Below the pieces are notes generated by a model. That model had not been told where the DNA came from. It ran no database searches and saw only the letters and a program-made list of their open reading frames with translations. DNA of 64,000 nt. It comes from Sycon ciliatum. Taxonomy: Eukaryota > Porifera > Calcarea > Leucosolenida > Sycettidae. Below are positions 1 to 17,869 of the stretch, in pieces; the first letter of the stretch is position 1, and each line of letters starts with the position of its first letter. The translations under genes were made by a program, and so were the position numbers. The stretch covers positions 50,840,395-50,904,394 of the forward strand of contig NC_088643.1 in assembly GCF_964019385.1 (NCBI RefSeq), in the 5' to 3' direction.

Positions 1-1535
1 TACATAATCAAGAGTATGCAACTCCGGGAGAATGAGTCCAAGGCAAAGGTATCCAGGCGCGTGTGCCGGTGCCCTTCAAGGGGGGGGGGGGGAGGGGTTC
101 CGGGGGGCCTCCCCCCTGGAAAATTTTCAAAAAAAGAAGCAAAATCCTGCATTTTGAGCGAAAAAAAAGGGGGGTTCCGGGCACCCAGGAACCCATACGG
201 CGCACGCGCCTGAAGGTATCTATTCGCCTCGGGCTCAAGGTCCAACGTGATGAAAACACACACGAGCTTCCCAGTATCACCTCAGTGATGCGGCTATTTG
301 CCACTCTGGACCTACGGTACAATGAGTTACAGTCAGTGAGTGTCCTATGATTCATGATGGCCAAAACAAACCCAAACTTTGCCGTGGAGTAGTTTTCTGC
401 AGCATACTTGCAGATGCGGAGTTGCACACGTTTGTTCATGTGCTCTTGGTGGTGCTTGCCAGATTAAAATTTCTGAATGTCTCTTTCATCAGGTCATGGC
501 ATACACGCAGCGGTACACATACTGGTACTGTATCATGGTATCTCGACCATTCTGACCTGTGCGTGTTAGCATTAGTCTTGGTAGGGCCTTACCATATTGG
601 CCAGTGGCCTTGGCGAGGAAGACCACCGGAATGCTAGCGGACGCGCTGCCCGACAAGGGTTCAGTTGAATTCACTCACGGCCGCAATGGTGTGGAATATC
701 AATAAGCGAACCAGAGCTTGCCTATTACGTTTGCAACGTCGCTGAGCGTGTTGTCGCGGCCGGTTACTCCGAGTACGAGTGTCGTATGACTACCACAGTG
801 CTCATAAACACACCTCTAGGCTCTACTGCTTCTGCTAGGGAAGGGCCGATATTCACCAAAATTAGTTTGATTACTTGTGCGTTCTTCGTCTCGCAGATGG
901 TTGCATACTCTTTTCGTAATTTCGAGTCTACTTGGCTTTGGTCTGCAGTGACTCTATCAGAATGATTCTGTTTACTGTCAGTGTCACCAGTATCTGGTCA
1001 CTGAAACACTCAGTTTGATTATTTTTACATCAGTCTGTTTCTTGCGCGCCCATCCCCAGCATGTAATGGCATAGTACCACATGCACGAAGACTACCCGGC
1101 CCCATGTCCATGGCCCACCACGGTACCACAGGGCCTGCTGGAGAGCCGGGTCAGCCGGGTCACGCGCCCGGCTGGGGAACTGCACGACCTGGCTGAACAG
1201 ATAACACCGGGTCCAGTCTGACCCTCCTGAAAAATGTCTCAAACTGACAATGGATTCCTAAAATACGGGTGTTTTACGACTCGCGGACCCCATCTGTTGC
1301 AAATCTAGCGCAACCGTACACCATGGTAGATCTACACACTACAGTCTACAGTCTACAAGCGACAGAAACTCGGCTAGGGTCAACTGGTTCGAGCGCGATC
1401 TGGCCAGCGGCGAGCAGGAAGTCAGGACATTCAAAGTTGATGAGGCAGGCAGTCAAAAGCGTAACCATGGTAACTTTGGCTATAGCTTTTGACACAGTGG
1501 CAAGTTAAGTGTTCAGCCGATTGGTGATTTGGACG
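1..1535. other. Left-edge non-coding stretch
   Basis: I see no supported gene here. The six-frame reading gives only short ORFs without splice or family support. There is a run of about a dozen G residues near 80-92 followed by purine-rich DNA, a few CCGGGT-rich patches near 1140-1220, and otherwise unremarkable sequence. It could be intron or intergenic DNA of a neighbour outside the window. Confidence 0.5.
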
Positions 1536-1757
1536 ATGGAGCCCGCAGCGAAGAGAAAAAGAACTCACGCTTTCCAAGACTCTTGGAAAAAAGGTCGACC
1601 CTGGCTGGACTACGACCATGCCAGTCTACTAGTATCCATGTCATGCGCTTTGTGCAAGACGCATTTCCAAAGGAAGACGAGCGGCGGTGGATTTGGTCGC
1701 GAGGAAGCAGCCACTCCACAAGGTGCTGCAGGCACACCCCAGTGCTCTAATATGTGA
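1536..1757 (+). pseudogene. Fragment resembling an N-terminal TTF/hAT-type zinc-finger exon
   Basis: The frame starting at the ATG at 1536 reads MEPAAKRKRTHAF, then QDSWKKGRPWLDYD, then SMSCALCKTHF. A basic start, then a W-x-x-x-x-PWL-x-Y/D block, then a Cys-x2-Cys pair is the pattern I associate with the opening zinc finger of ZNF862/C17orf113-like proteins derived from hAT transposases. After about 55 residues the resemblance ends, and a stop follows at 1755-1757. I see no matching downstream exon. It is either an isolated 5' exon or, more likely, a decayed fragment of a domesticated or mobile hAT-type gene. The family call is from motif memory only. Confidence 0.35.
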
Positions 1758-2193
1758 ACATGTTGGTCCTGCTAGGCTGCTACTACTTAGTACTAGCACT
1801 AATTAGAAAACAGAATTCCTTTTTTTCAAATTGTTAAATCAGAATCCAATGGAACTGCTTTGCATTCTTCACGTAATGTCGTTTACCTTCTACGTTTGCG
1901 GACTTTGATCGTTCGCCTTGTTCTCTAAAATGTCCGATTTCCGGCACTAAATTCGCCTTTCTGTTTTCCTGCGTTTTGAGCAGGCTTTTTGGTTGTTTTT
2001 CTGCTGGATAATCTGACCCGGCTGGCCTGCATGCGCCAGGTACACTCTGACCGGGCTGTGTTGAATGTCTAGAGCAGGCCCTGTACCACTACCACTGTAC
2101 CAGTACATCGATCGAGTTGTGCAGTAGACAGGCGTATCCAGAAGCAACCGTTGCTAGGCTCTGCAAGTGCAAGTTAGTTAGTTAGGCGACACT

Positions 2194-2778
2194 AGTGAGG
2201 TTTTGCATTCCGAAATTCGGTACAGCGTTCTTCGGTCATTTGTCGAACATCAAAATGTCGAATTTTCGCACCAACGTTTGTTTTGCAAGTCGAAAATGAT
2301 GTGTTTTCATTTCGTGAGCCCCAGCATCAGCAACGTCCCGTCCCGTGCTCCCTTTCTTGCTGATTCCAACGAACTTTGATCGCCCAAAGAGTCGAGGGCC
2401 AAACCCGCCTCCTCAGTCGCCTCAGAAAAACCAACTCCATGGCCAAGTCAAATTTTATGCGTGTCGCCATAGTCTTTTCAGCCACACAGATGACGGTGAG
2501 GACACTCCAGGCGAAAGAGAGTCGACAGGCAGTGGAGAGGAGCAATCAGAGGTAGCTGACGATGCTATGTCGCCAAAGACGCCTGCCAAGCGATGCCGAG
2601 ATAAGAAACCTCTTTGAATAAATCACGCGCTAGCGCTCTCTGCAAGAAAATGCATCCGAAAATATTTTCGGCAAAGTGAGCTTTTTCCGAACAAACACTC
2701 CGAATCTTCGTGTGCGTTTTCGACCTCGCTCTTGCGTGCCGAATCTTTTTGCCGAATTTCGGAATGCAAAACCTCACT
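2194..2778. mobile_element. 585-bp inverted-repeat element with ACT target duplication
   Basis: The ends are near-perfect inverted repeats: AGTGAGGTTTTGCATTCCGA at the left and its complement ending CCTCACT at the right. Both sides are flanked by ACT (2191-2193 and 2779-2781), consistent with a 3-bp target-site duplication. Inside, the plus-strand ORF 2345-2617 ends in an acidic then basic stretch (DDGEDTPGERES ... TPAKRCRDKK) followed closely by an AATAAA-like sequence. This could be the last exon of a carried or ancestral gene, but I do not recognise it. The 3-bp duplication would fit a PIF/Harbinger-like non-autonomous element, though ACT is not the usual TWA target. Confidence 0.75.
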
Positions 2779-4083
2779 ACTGACTCCGAAGAGACCTAAA
2801 TCCCAGAGAAAAGGCTTCCTCTGTAAGACTAAGAGAGTTAGCGTAAGTAAGTTAGTTCAGACCAGCGACAAAGGCTCAGCTTTCTTCTTCTTCTTCTCAA
2901 GTTCAAACGCATGCACACACATAGCACATACACATACACACGCACCAGTACTAATCCCGACCCGCTCCCCATACCACACCACTGCCATGTGTCATGCAAG
3001 CAAACCGTCAGAAATCACGGCACATCATCTCGGCAGGAGCTGCACAAGCAGCCACTGGGTAACACAGCCATAATTATGCTCATAAAAAAAACTAGTTTCA
3101 GTCTAAGGATGATGGCAGTAAGAGAATTGTTTTAGAATCCACCTTGCCATCAATAAACAAGATAAATGCTATGTATCAGAAACGTTCAAGGAAAGCAAGT
3201 TCACCTCATCATCCAGTGCGGTGAAAAAATGGAAATACCTCTACAGTGCATGTCGTCGTGAAGAATTCGACGGCTATGCATCAAAGCATTGCTCAAAAAA
3301 GGTATTACAATCTGCATTTATAAGGAGTCAAGGTCAATTCAGCAGCGGTGTGCTGGACAATGCGATTTAAAATATCAATGGAAAAATAGTGTTCAAACAC
3401 ATGGATAGTGAAAAGAAGCTGGTAGGTAAGTTGGTGCCAATATTATCCGTCCTTTGTGTCACAATAGCCTTTTAAGAAGAAGAAAAATAGTCGCGTGAAC
3501 TTGCATAATCTGGGCTGGGATAAGATATTTGGACAATTGAGATTGGAAATCATCGGTGGGTACAACAAGAAATTCACACTCCGTGTAGCTCTGAAATGAC
3601 CAGTTTTACGGCAATAAGTTGCTGTTCTGAGATTAGCGATGGAATTTATTTGAAGAAGTTTTGAAATGACTATGGCCAGAGAATCGTTGCCGTAGCCTCA
3701 GACTATGGACAAGCATGTCCTGACCACATTGCCGATTTTATTTAAATGCTTCAATGGAGGTTTATTATTGACTGCACGCATCAGTTGTGTGCACTATGGC
3801 TAACGGAAAGCTTCAGTTGCCGATAGGAGCGTGCGCACAGAAAAACGACACTGGCCACATCGTCATCACTCCAAGTTGACACTGCATAGGGCTACGGACT
3901 GACGTTCAGAAGTGCCAGAAGTGAAGTAAACATCCAGTGCTACATACTCTGAATGGGTACAACGTGAACTGGATGCGGTACACACATGATAGCAGGTAGC
4001 TGAGCCAGGCAATTGTGAGAGGAGGCATCCGAAGAAACGACTATAATTATACTGGTCAGCAGGCACATACATGTACTCTCACA
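2779..4083. other. Non-coding stretch between the element and the DOK-like 3' end
   Basis: No coding region is supported. AC-rich short repeats lie at 2900-2950. The stretch 3200-3800 has fragments that read like degraded coding DNA (for example a DYGQACPDHIADF-like stretch near 3700) but is broken by stops in every frame. The part next to 4083 probably contains the 3' untranslated region of the minus-strand DOK-like gene, but I saw no clear polyadenylation signal. Confidence 0.4.
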
Positions 4084-9495
<5,412 letters not shown>

Positions 9496-9852
9496 GAGTT
9501 CTTCGCTATCAGTCTACTCTGAATCAATCCAGATACAGGGAGAGGTCATTCCCTTCTCTCTCCTCTGCAAACGACAGAAATGTAAGGTAAAACAAACTGC
9601 ATTACTAGCCGCTATGGCTAGCGCTAGTCGATCTAGAGATTCTAGTCTTCTCCGGCTCGCTGCATGCCGGTATGATAAAAATAAATTATGTCACTTCGTT
9701 GCAGTGTTTTTTTGCTGACTCCGGCTCCGTCTCAACTGAGTTTATGAGCATGCCTGTTAGTGTTATGTTGGCTGTACTGTATACACTGTAGACAGTCATG
9801 CAGATTGACAGCATGTATCAGTCATGTAGCGGTCATGTAGTAGATCTAGTAC

Positions 9853-9940
9853 GCTGGCAACTGAAATCCGACCACTAGCGTCTCGTACGAATCGCTAACG
9901 CGGCTAGCGCACGCCTAGGGGTCGGATTTCAGTTGCCAGC
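9853..9940. mobile_element. 88-bp hairpin element
   Basis: Two 21-bp perfect inverted arms (GCTGGCAACTGAAATCCGAC and its complement) close a roughly 46-base centre. It is too short to code and looks like a miniature inverted-repeat element just upstream of the DOK-like gene. Confidence 0.6.
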
Positions 9941-9983
9941 ACTGTACTCGTACCTGATGATCAGTTGATCATTCAACACTATC

Positions 9984-10032
9984 GCATGCAGTCCGTGCAT
10001 GCAGTGCATGCAGTGCATGCAGTGCATGCAGT
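9984..10032. repeat. 10-bp tandem repeat TGCATGCAGT
   Basis: About four and a half copies of the unit TGCATGCAGT, which contains the palindrome TGCATGCA. No coding role is seen. Confidence 0.85.
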
Positions 10033-10416
10033 GCTGCTCGCCTCTGACAATGCTGCCAAACCGTCCTATTTCTCGGACAGTGTCCGATTTTTGAAGACTC
10101 TTCCGAAAACCTGTCCGAAAAAGGAAATGTCCGAAAAGCAGCTGCAAGACGACGTCTATATCGGTTGGGTCTCACGGTCTCATTTCCTACACATGTAGAT
10201 TATTGTACATGTATCACACAACATTCTACCTGAAGAAACAGCTTACGCCGATGACGTAGACTTCATCTCCACATCAAAAATCATTCCTTTTTTTTATTTT
10301 TTATTTTTATTTTTTTTACAAAGACCACTTAATGCCAAACATGAGATGCAGCTAGGGGAAGCACGCACAACCTGAATCGTGGCAGTGGTGGTGAGGTTTA
10401 GGAAGCTCCGCCGACC

Positions 10417-10616
10417 NNNNNNNNNNNNNNNNNNNNNNNNNNNNNNNNNNNNNNNNNNNNNNNNNNNNNNNNNNNNNNNNNNNNNNNNNNNNNNNNNNNN
10501 NNNNNNNNNNNNNNNNNNNNNNNNNNNNNNNNNNNNNNNNNNNNNNNNNNNNNNNNNNNNNNNNNNNNNNNNNNNNNNNNNNNNNNNNNNNNNNNNNNNN
10601 NNNNNNNNNNNNNNNN
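10417..10616. other. Assembly gap of 200 N
   Basis: Exactly 200 N characters, the usual placeholder for a scaffold gap of unknown true size. ORFs that read through it are artefacts. Confidence 1.
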
Positions 10617-12177
10617 GAAAAGGGATGGAAGTTGAAAATGGGAGAAAGAAAGTGACCGAGAGAAACAGAACCGTGCCCTAGAAATGAGGAATACCGAGGG
10701 CTGAGAAGATGGGCAAGAATGTAAGGCAGTGTGGCCTTCGTGAATCATGCCCCAGCGAGATCAATTTGCCAGGCACAGATCTCTGGGAAGGCCTTCCACA
10801 GTACGACACCAGACTCCAGAGTGCGATGAGGCGGGTGGGTTCCGCCGTAGACTGAGGCAGTGAGTACTAGTGGGATCGAGGCGTGGACCCTCCTGCCCTT
10901 GTGGAGGCTACCTGTACAAACACCTAAGATGGCTGGGTGTAGCAGGGGTACATATATCTTTGTCATTGTCATTTCTAGATCACTCAACCACTCGTTGTGC
11001 TAATAGTGCAGGCGCACCAGACTTGACGTTGCGATTCCAGGATAGGCTGCTGTTACCGTGATAGACGAAAATCTAGGAAGCGCAGTTTGCATTCCACCCG
11101 CTCGAGCACCGGGCCGACAATGTGTAGTTATGGGTGAAAAGCCAGAGTACAATAATGAGGATCATGTACTTTCAGTGAAAAGGCATTGTAATTTGCATGC
11201 TATAGTGAGTGCCCGCTGCGGGCTGCTCCCTGAAGAAGAACCGGATACGCCTATTTTGTCCAGCCTCATTTCATGACGAACTGGCCTCTGACTGGCTCTG
11301 TTCCCTAAGAAAGACCGCATTGCATTGGTGGCGTAAATGCATCGCCACGTGATACAGAATTGGTACGTGTATGGGGTATGATATTATATAACCTAACCCT
11401 GTATGGGGTAGTACAATTATCATGTACATTGTGCAATGTACGATCATGTACATGTACAATCATGTACAGTCATGTAGTTGCTGTACATGTACACTGTCTG
11501 ATATAATCCAAAACTGGTAAACCAGTATTAGATAAACCTTGTTGTAGTTCACGCAATTCTGCCACACATTGTTACTATTTCAATCGCATGACACGTAGTA
11601 CCTCACTCCCGAAGCCAGACATTGCTCAATGCAAATAGCTGTGTAGAATTTTCTATGCTCACTCCTACCAAGTAGTTCCTTTGAAAAGGTCAAGAAATTT
11701 TTCTTCGAGGTACATGTAGTTGTCTGTGAAGAGACAAGATGTCTTCCGCAGTTGGACATCTCCACGTTCACCCCAGGATTAACTCCACTTGATACGAGTT
11801 GACACCGGAGGTAAGACGTAACTCAAGCTCGTTTTTTCTTTAAATTTGTGAGGGTATGCACGTAACTAACAAAAACTGCAAGAAGCAAATTGAGGCACTT
11901 GTAGTTGTTTAGGTTTGCAGATGAAATTCAAGTTTTTTTGACAGTTCAAGTTTACGTGACAACATCAACAACATACGAGTTATTTTAAAGCGGAACTGAT
12001 GAAGGTAACCAACGTGTAGCAAAATTGAAGTTGCTCAGGTTTGTAGATGAAATTCAAGTTTTCTTGACCAGTACTAGTTTGCTAGGGTTTCGCTAGGGTT
12101 TATCGGGTGTTAGCGGCCGTCGTGAGTTCCCTTCGGGAACGGATACGATAATTTACTTCTTTTTTTTACTAGTTTGC

Positions 12178-12471
12178 GTGGCAGCATCAACAGCAGGCAG
12201 GTTAACGAGTGGAGGTAACCAACGTGTAGCCGGGGTGTTCCGACGTGGTGAAGGCCTACCCATGGCCACGTCGGGACATCACCAACCCCGTCTACAGAGA
12301 GCACCTTCTCGCGACAGTGTCATGGTGATGACAAAAAAACTGTTGACAGTTGACGAGCTGAGAGAAGGACGCCATGGGCAGAAGTTGGAAGAAAAAAGAA
12401 AAAGAAAAAGAAGCCTTTATACAAGTAAGTTAAAGAAAAGAGCGAAAAAAACAAGACGACATCAGGAGTAG
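12178..12471 (+). CDS. Unrecognised ORF with a lysine-rich C-terminus
   Basis: A 97-codon ORF. Its first half overlaps degenerate direct repeats and looks non-coding. The last third (VMTKKLLTVDELREGRHGQK, then a run of K/R/E ending RAKKTRRHQE) reads like a basic protein tail such as those of some transposases. I see no domain, no partner exon and no start context that favours it, so it may be chance. Confidence 0.12.
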   Translation: MAASTAGRLTSGGNQRVAGVFRRGEGLPMATSGHHQPRLQRAPSRDSVMVMTKKLLTVDELREGRHGQKLEEKRKRKRSLYTSKLKKRAKKTRRHQE

Positions 12472-12959
12472 TCTCCTAACCCCCTAGCATAATGAGGGTC
12501 AGAACCGGGTGCGATACCCATATGGTTCAAATGGTCCGCAAGGACCGGGGCTCTGCCAACCGCGGAAGGCTGTAGTAAGGTCACTGGTTCCGAACACAGT
12601 GTCCTCCACCTTGTTTCATGCTAGCTGTCAATCTAACAATTATGTACACTGTCTGTACAGGGAGTAGCCCCGGAGCGGAGGCCCGGACTGATGAGAGTGC
12701 AGGTAACATGTACCTGCCTGCTTTGTGTGAGCACTATTTCCGAGGCTACTCTCCAGCGCTGGCGATCATAGTGTCCTGGTCATCATGTGCGATCTCAACC
12801 CCCTCCTCTCGCGGAACCCTTTCCAGGAAGAATAAGATTGTGATTCTGAAGATTCATTCATTGGGTAAAACTGCAGTTAGTTGCGATCCGAAGAACATGG
12901 AATATGCAGAAGACAAAGAACTCCAGCCGCCGTCAACTCGTACTCTAGCCTAGGACCTA

Positions 12960-15245
12960 GGCACCGGTGGATTATGCCGGCATAATTATTGGCATAATTT
13001 GGTGGTTGAAAATTTGGAGCATAATTTGGCATCCTCTCGGAGGTAAGAGCATAACTACACGATTATACCACAGTTGTAGTATGTAGGCTATACAATTGTG
13101 TACAATGCACCTGATCAGTGCTGGTGATCTGCATGGTAAAGGGTTCGGAGGTCATGCAGATAGTGTTTTCAATGAAAAGCAGGGTAGAAATCATGGCAAT
13201 ACAGTCACGGCATTGTATGCTCGAACTCGTCTTCTTCAAAGTTCTTTCTCACACCGATACAGTACATGTAGCAGAAGATACGAGTGAATCAGCCTTCATT
13301 AGGTATCCCGTAGCGGACGACTCGGATAGTGGCGGGTAGTCCGCAAAACTCCGTGTATATGTACATGTACATGTACATTACATTTGTACATTATGCATGT
13401 TACGAAGTCATGACCTCTGGTAGTTTGGATTTTAGCAGCCATGATATGCCTGCAGGCTATGGATATTGCTCGAAATTGATGTATAGTTGATGTTCGGTCA
13501 TGATGGAAGGAGAAGTGGAGCTACGGAAGAGATAAGCTGATTATTCGCAGGGTGAGGGTGACATCGGTTGGACGAGTATGATGATTATGAAGACCGTGAG
13601 TTGAACATGATAATTTTCAAAGGTAACTCAAACTAATTTGGCAATGAAATAATATTTTTACTGAAGTACAAAAGAAATCAAGTGATGAATAGAAGACCAA
13701 CCAAGACCAACAAAGACCAACCAAACCTTGAACAAATTGTCATGTTGCGTGGTGATGTCTGCGGCATTCATACTTTTCATTGCTATTATTAAACTTTTAT
13801 CTCCACGTAGATTATATGAATAGAAGAATTAATGTTTTCTCTTTTCCATGTTGATCTCTAACGTGCATGGACACCTTGCAGCTTGGTATGGGGATACTCA
13901 TGTATTTTGTTGTACTTATGGCCACTTGCAACTTGCAAGTACGAAAAAGGCACACTTTTCCGAACTTTGAGGCTCCATAAGTACAACAAAGTGAATATCC
14001 CCGGGTGCCAAAGCATAATAATTATGAGGATTTTACGAGCATAATGCGAGAATCAATGAAGTATATAATAACACATGGTACGGAGGGCATTATGGCTGAT
14101 TTATGCCCTGGTGCGTAGCCCGAGGTCGTGCACCGTAGCCCAAGGGCCGCAGGCCCGCGGGCTACGGTGCACGACCGAGGGCTACGCACTAGGGCATACA
14201 ATCAGACATAATGCACGACGTACCATGTGTTTATTATAGTTCATACATGCCACGTGCCTAGTTGTAGACACATAAGGTAAACATGGTCAAGGGAGGAGGA
14301 AGGTTCCAATCAGCTGTCATATGAATGAAGGGTCGAACAAGATCAGAAGGAGCTTTCTCCGTGGAATGATAGAACGTTTTGAGTCAGATTTACTTGCAGT
14401 TCCAGGAATATGCCTTTGCATTTTGGTGTTAGTGTTGCCTATTGGGCGGTACGGAAGTTAGCTGATTCGCTGCTGCTTTGGAGTTGACGTTGGACGCAAA
14501 CATCCTTGACCAAGTGGCACTAGTAATTAGACTACTAGTAGTTTTGAGAGTACATTGTAAGTGTTCTTATTCGGAAAAATGATACTTTTTCACATACATC
14601 TGAGATTTTGTTCGCATTGCTTTCAGTTTACTTGAGGTCCATGTACACTGGACATGTAGCTAGATACATTTGAAGTACATGTAGATGTAACTGTATATTT
14701 TGTAGGAATTCGAGGTACAATCTGATCTATTCCAGATAGGTAACTTTGTGATGCATGTTCACCTGTCGACTTGTTCGCCTCAATTGACTTGAATCTAGTA
14801 ATGCATGGTAATGACATGCTGTGTCCTATTGTCACGTTGGTATAAATTACTTCTCCTATGTCGACATTGCTAGTAAAATATAATTGTTTTGGACGGTGCA
14901 CGTAAGTAGTTTCGTTTTGTGTGGTGTGTGCGAGTGCATGTGGTGTCCTTAGGGATGGTCCCATGTGTTCTACGTGCGCTGGAGTACATGTACTGCCAAT
15001 TATGTACCAGATCATTGCCGTAAAAGGCATGGCTTGTTGCATATTTGGCAGTGCACCAGCGTACGTAGTACGCCTGGGGTCATTCCTAATGGGCATGGGT
15101 ACGCCGTACCCGGGCATTATCGTCTGATAATGCCCTGGTAAGGTGCTGCTCTGATTGGCCAAATGCTAGCAACGACCTGACAACAGGCACGTGACATGTA
15201 TGAAAGCATAATTCCATGATTTCGCGAGCATAATCCGCCGGAGCC
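12960..15245. mobile_element. 2.3-kb element with GGCnCCGGnGGATTATGC ends
   Basis: Left end GGCACCGGTGGATTATGC pairs with right end GCATAATCCGCCGGAGCC as an imperfect inverted repeat, flanked by CTA and TAG. The GCATAAT motif recurs inside near both ends. A similar end (ATTATGCCGGCATATTCCGCGGAAGCC) appears alone near 23668-23695, which supports a dispersed family. The interior has no coherent ORF and contains a large palindrome at 14065-14237. The right half also has a repeated GATAATGCCCTGGT-like segment near 15125. Confidence 0.55.
14065..14237. repeat. 173-bp near-perfect palindrome
   Basis: Outer arms ATAATAACACATGGTACG and its complement are joined by inner arms GTGCGTAGCC, GGTCGTGCACCGTAGCCC and their complements, leaving a centre around GGGCCGCAGGCCC. 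Almost the whole segment folds on itself. It sits inside the 2.3-kb element and may itself be a separate foldback insertion. Confidence 0.85.
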
Positions 15246-15880
15246 TAGTACACTACTAGGACCCCAAAGAGAACCATGTCATGTGACTAGCTGAAGTGTG
15301 ATGCGTGGGAAAATATCTGAACCACGTGTACCATGGTGTACGCCGATAGCGCATACTTGCCATTAATTGCCGACTGCCTGCTGCTGTGCAGCATACATGT
15401 ACGTGTGTACCATGCTGACTCTGTCGGCATGGCGCAGATGACAGCACATCACAAGGCCGCTAATAGTAGTGGGAGTCACTCAGTGGAAGGACAAACTCCA
15501 CTCTACAGCTGTACCAGTGTGTACGAATCTTGGTGTAAGGAACAGTGTCCCTAGACTACAACTTTACAAGTCATGATCATGATGATTGACAGATTCTAGA
15601 TTGTACAGTAGTCCTACATGTAGATCCTGACTGAAACCAGGGAGAGCAATACCGGTTGGCATGCGTGGAGCAGGAGGGTCTCGGTCTTTGCGACCACCAG
15701 GAACCATGATGGGATCGTGTGACTATTCGTGTTCCTTTAATACATTTATGCTGTCCTCCGCTTTGTGATATTGTGCAGCCATGGTGGTGAACTATCTACC
15801 GGTACTTGAGTACATAAGTCACTGTACTGTAGTACCGGCAGAAGTACTAATAGTAATGGGTGGTCTTGGTACCATGTGAG

Positions 15881-15881
<1 letters not shown>

Positions 15882-15956
<75 letters not shown>
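15882..15956. repeat. (CT)n microsatellite
   Basis: About 37 uninterrupted CT units. The Ser/Leu or Arg/Glu ORFs across it are repeat translations. Confidence 0.95.
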
Positions 15957-15961
<5 letters not shown>

Positions 15962-16587
15962 ACCCATACCGCCATACATACATGTACATGTACATGTACA
16001 ATGTACAAGTAGGACTGGTGCTTGCACGCGCAAGGTCACGCTAGCAATAGCTGCAATGCAAGTACAGTTAATTAAGTCAGTGTAAGCGCTAGCGAGTCGT
16101 GCAAATCCTGGTTTGTTACCTAAGCTTATAAGGCAAAGGTAGTGTTACTATTGTCCCGGTGCATGTACTTTTAAGTTCCCACGCAGACGTGGGAGGATGT
16201 CAACACCTACGGCGTATGTATCTAGATCTGCGATTGTGCATGGTGCGGACGTTGCGCACCGACGAAGCGTAGATACATGTATGGATGTCGGCACGTCGAT
16301 CGGCACCGGCAGACGGCAGTTTCCCACACATGCACACACGACCATGGGTTACATCATACACAGCAGCTAGCAAAGAGCGCTGATGGTGTCGGCTAGGTGG
16401 CAGTGCCTGAATGGGTCAAATGTCCCGATGGAGGAGGGGGTTACCCGAGTCATGGCCATTGGGCCAAGCCCGCCCTCCGCCTCTACAGTAGGAAGGATCG
16501 AGGGTCGTGAGGTTGGCTACGTACAGACAGTTGTCAGTAACCGCAGGGTGCCGAAGGGTGCCATTTTTTTTCATTTGGGTTGTCTCG

Positions 16588-16628
16588 ATCAGGGAGCCCT
16601 ACACATACGGTATGTGTAGGGCTCCCTG
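16588..16628. repeat. Perfect 41-bp palindrome
   Basis: CAGGGAGCCCTACACATA is followed by CGGTA and then the exact reverse complement. Half of it recurs at 17592-17618 (ACATACCGGTATGTGTAGGG then CTCCCTG). A different palindrome, GGGAGTACTAAAAAATCG plus its complement, lies at 17452-17485, about 400 bases upstream of the 4E-T start. Confidence 0.85.
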
Positions 16629-17869
16629 GTCTCGATGATTTGTGCTAGCGGCAAAAAACAGCAAAAAGCAAAAAAAAAGAAAAAAGACCTACATGTACAT
16701 ATGTACATGCATTCAAGAGTACATGAAAAATGGTTTTCATGTACTCGTACATCGTACTCTTGATGCATTGTACATGCACATGTACATGGCGTGCGCGTGC
16801 ATACGGCGGTACATACGGTACTACCTGCATGAAAAGCGCCTTTTCCCCTTTGTGTTTACCTGGCGCCGGCCCGGCCCGCACGTTCAAATATTGGTGAATT
16901 TTCTATCGCCAGGATATGATGTTCTTCGGCGCCCGACCTCGGATGTAGTCATCCGAAACAAACTCATGACAATCATGTAAAGCTGTAGTTCACCTAAAAC
17001 TAAATATTTCATTATTACTTGGGGAGTCATTAATGGCCATGATAGATGACTCGCTGATAATAATCAAGTCCCAGGGCCGGGTGGGACACAAACAAAAAGA
17101 AAAAGGAAAACCTCTACCCATCGCGAGTTCGGCAGATATCAGCAACAGCAAGCTCAGGAAGTCTACGCGGCTCCATGATGCCACTGTACGAGTCGTACTG
17201 TCTGTACACTACGCACAGACAGACAGTGCATGCACGCGCGCAAGGACATTCATATCAAGCCTACATTTTTTTTGTCCGGATCTGCAGCATACATGTACAT
17301 GTAATAATAATTATTATTAATAATGCGGAAGCACAGAGTTGTAAATGTACAACTCCCTTACTTGCAGGCAACTGGTTGACCGGTTGAGTACAGTCATCAT
17401 GGTCATGTAGATCTACCATGTGTACTGACAGTGTGTGTGGCGGTCAGGGCTAGGGAGTACTAAAAAATCGTTTTTTAGTACTCCCGGTTTAGTTGCGTAC
17501 CGACCGTGTATGTGTGGAAAGTCATACTGACTGTACGAGTACTGGAGACGCTGTTTGTGGACCAGGCCAGGGAGTACTACACTGACTGTACACATACCGG
17601 TATGTGTAGGGCTCCCTGCCGCTGTGGAGTGTGGACCCGGTACTCCCCCGTCCACATGATCCAGCCCAGTCGACCAGCAGGTGCCTGATTCCACAAACGT
17701 CAAGATATGCCATGCCGTGTGCTGTTTTGTCTCTTTTGATAGCTCACTGCTTCAACTGCTTCATATTCTGCTCGTTCCCTCGTCACTTTGCTTTCCTTCC
17801 CTAACCAAATATCCACAGCTGCACCGTGGTTGTTTGGGGCCTACCCTCTACTGAAGCTTGGTGGACAGA

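Larger units (their letters stand above)
9496..17869. other. Gene-poor region upstream of the DOK-like gene and of 4E-T
   Basis: Apart from the elements listed separately, I found no chain of exons with matching phase. The part next to 9496 should hold the DOK-like promoter and 5' UTR, and the part next to 17869 the 4E-T promoter and 5' UTR. Imperfect direct repeats lie at 11880-12235 (GGTAACCAACGTGTAGC occurs near 12005 and 12213; GATGAAATTCAAGTTTT occurs near 11918 and 12045). ACATGTACATGTA motifs are frequent, for example near 13358-13378 and 15979-16003. Confidence 0.5.

Noticed and set aside
10745-10987. Minus-strand ORF containing GVVLWKAFPEICAW
   Set aside because: The LWxxFP pattern recalls the tail of some LINE proteins, but it is too short, lies next to the assembly gap and has no other supporting motif.
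12480-12610. Possible tRNA-like segment with GGTTCAAATGG
   Set aside because: No clover-leaf arms or A-box spacing could be drawn.
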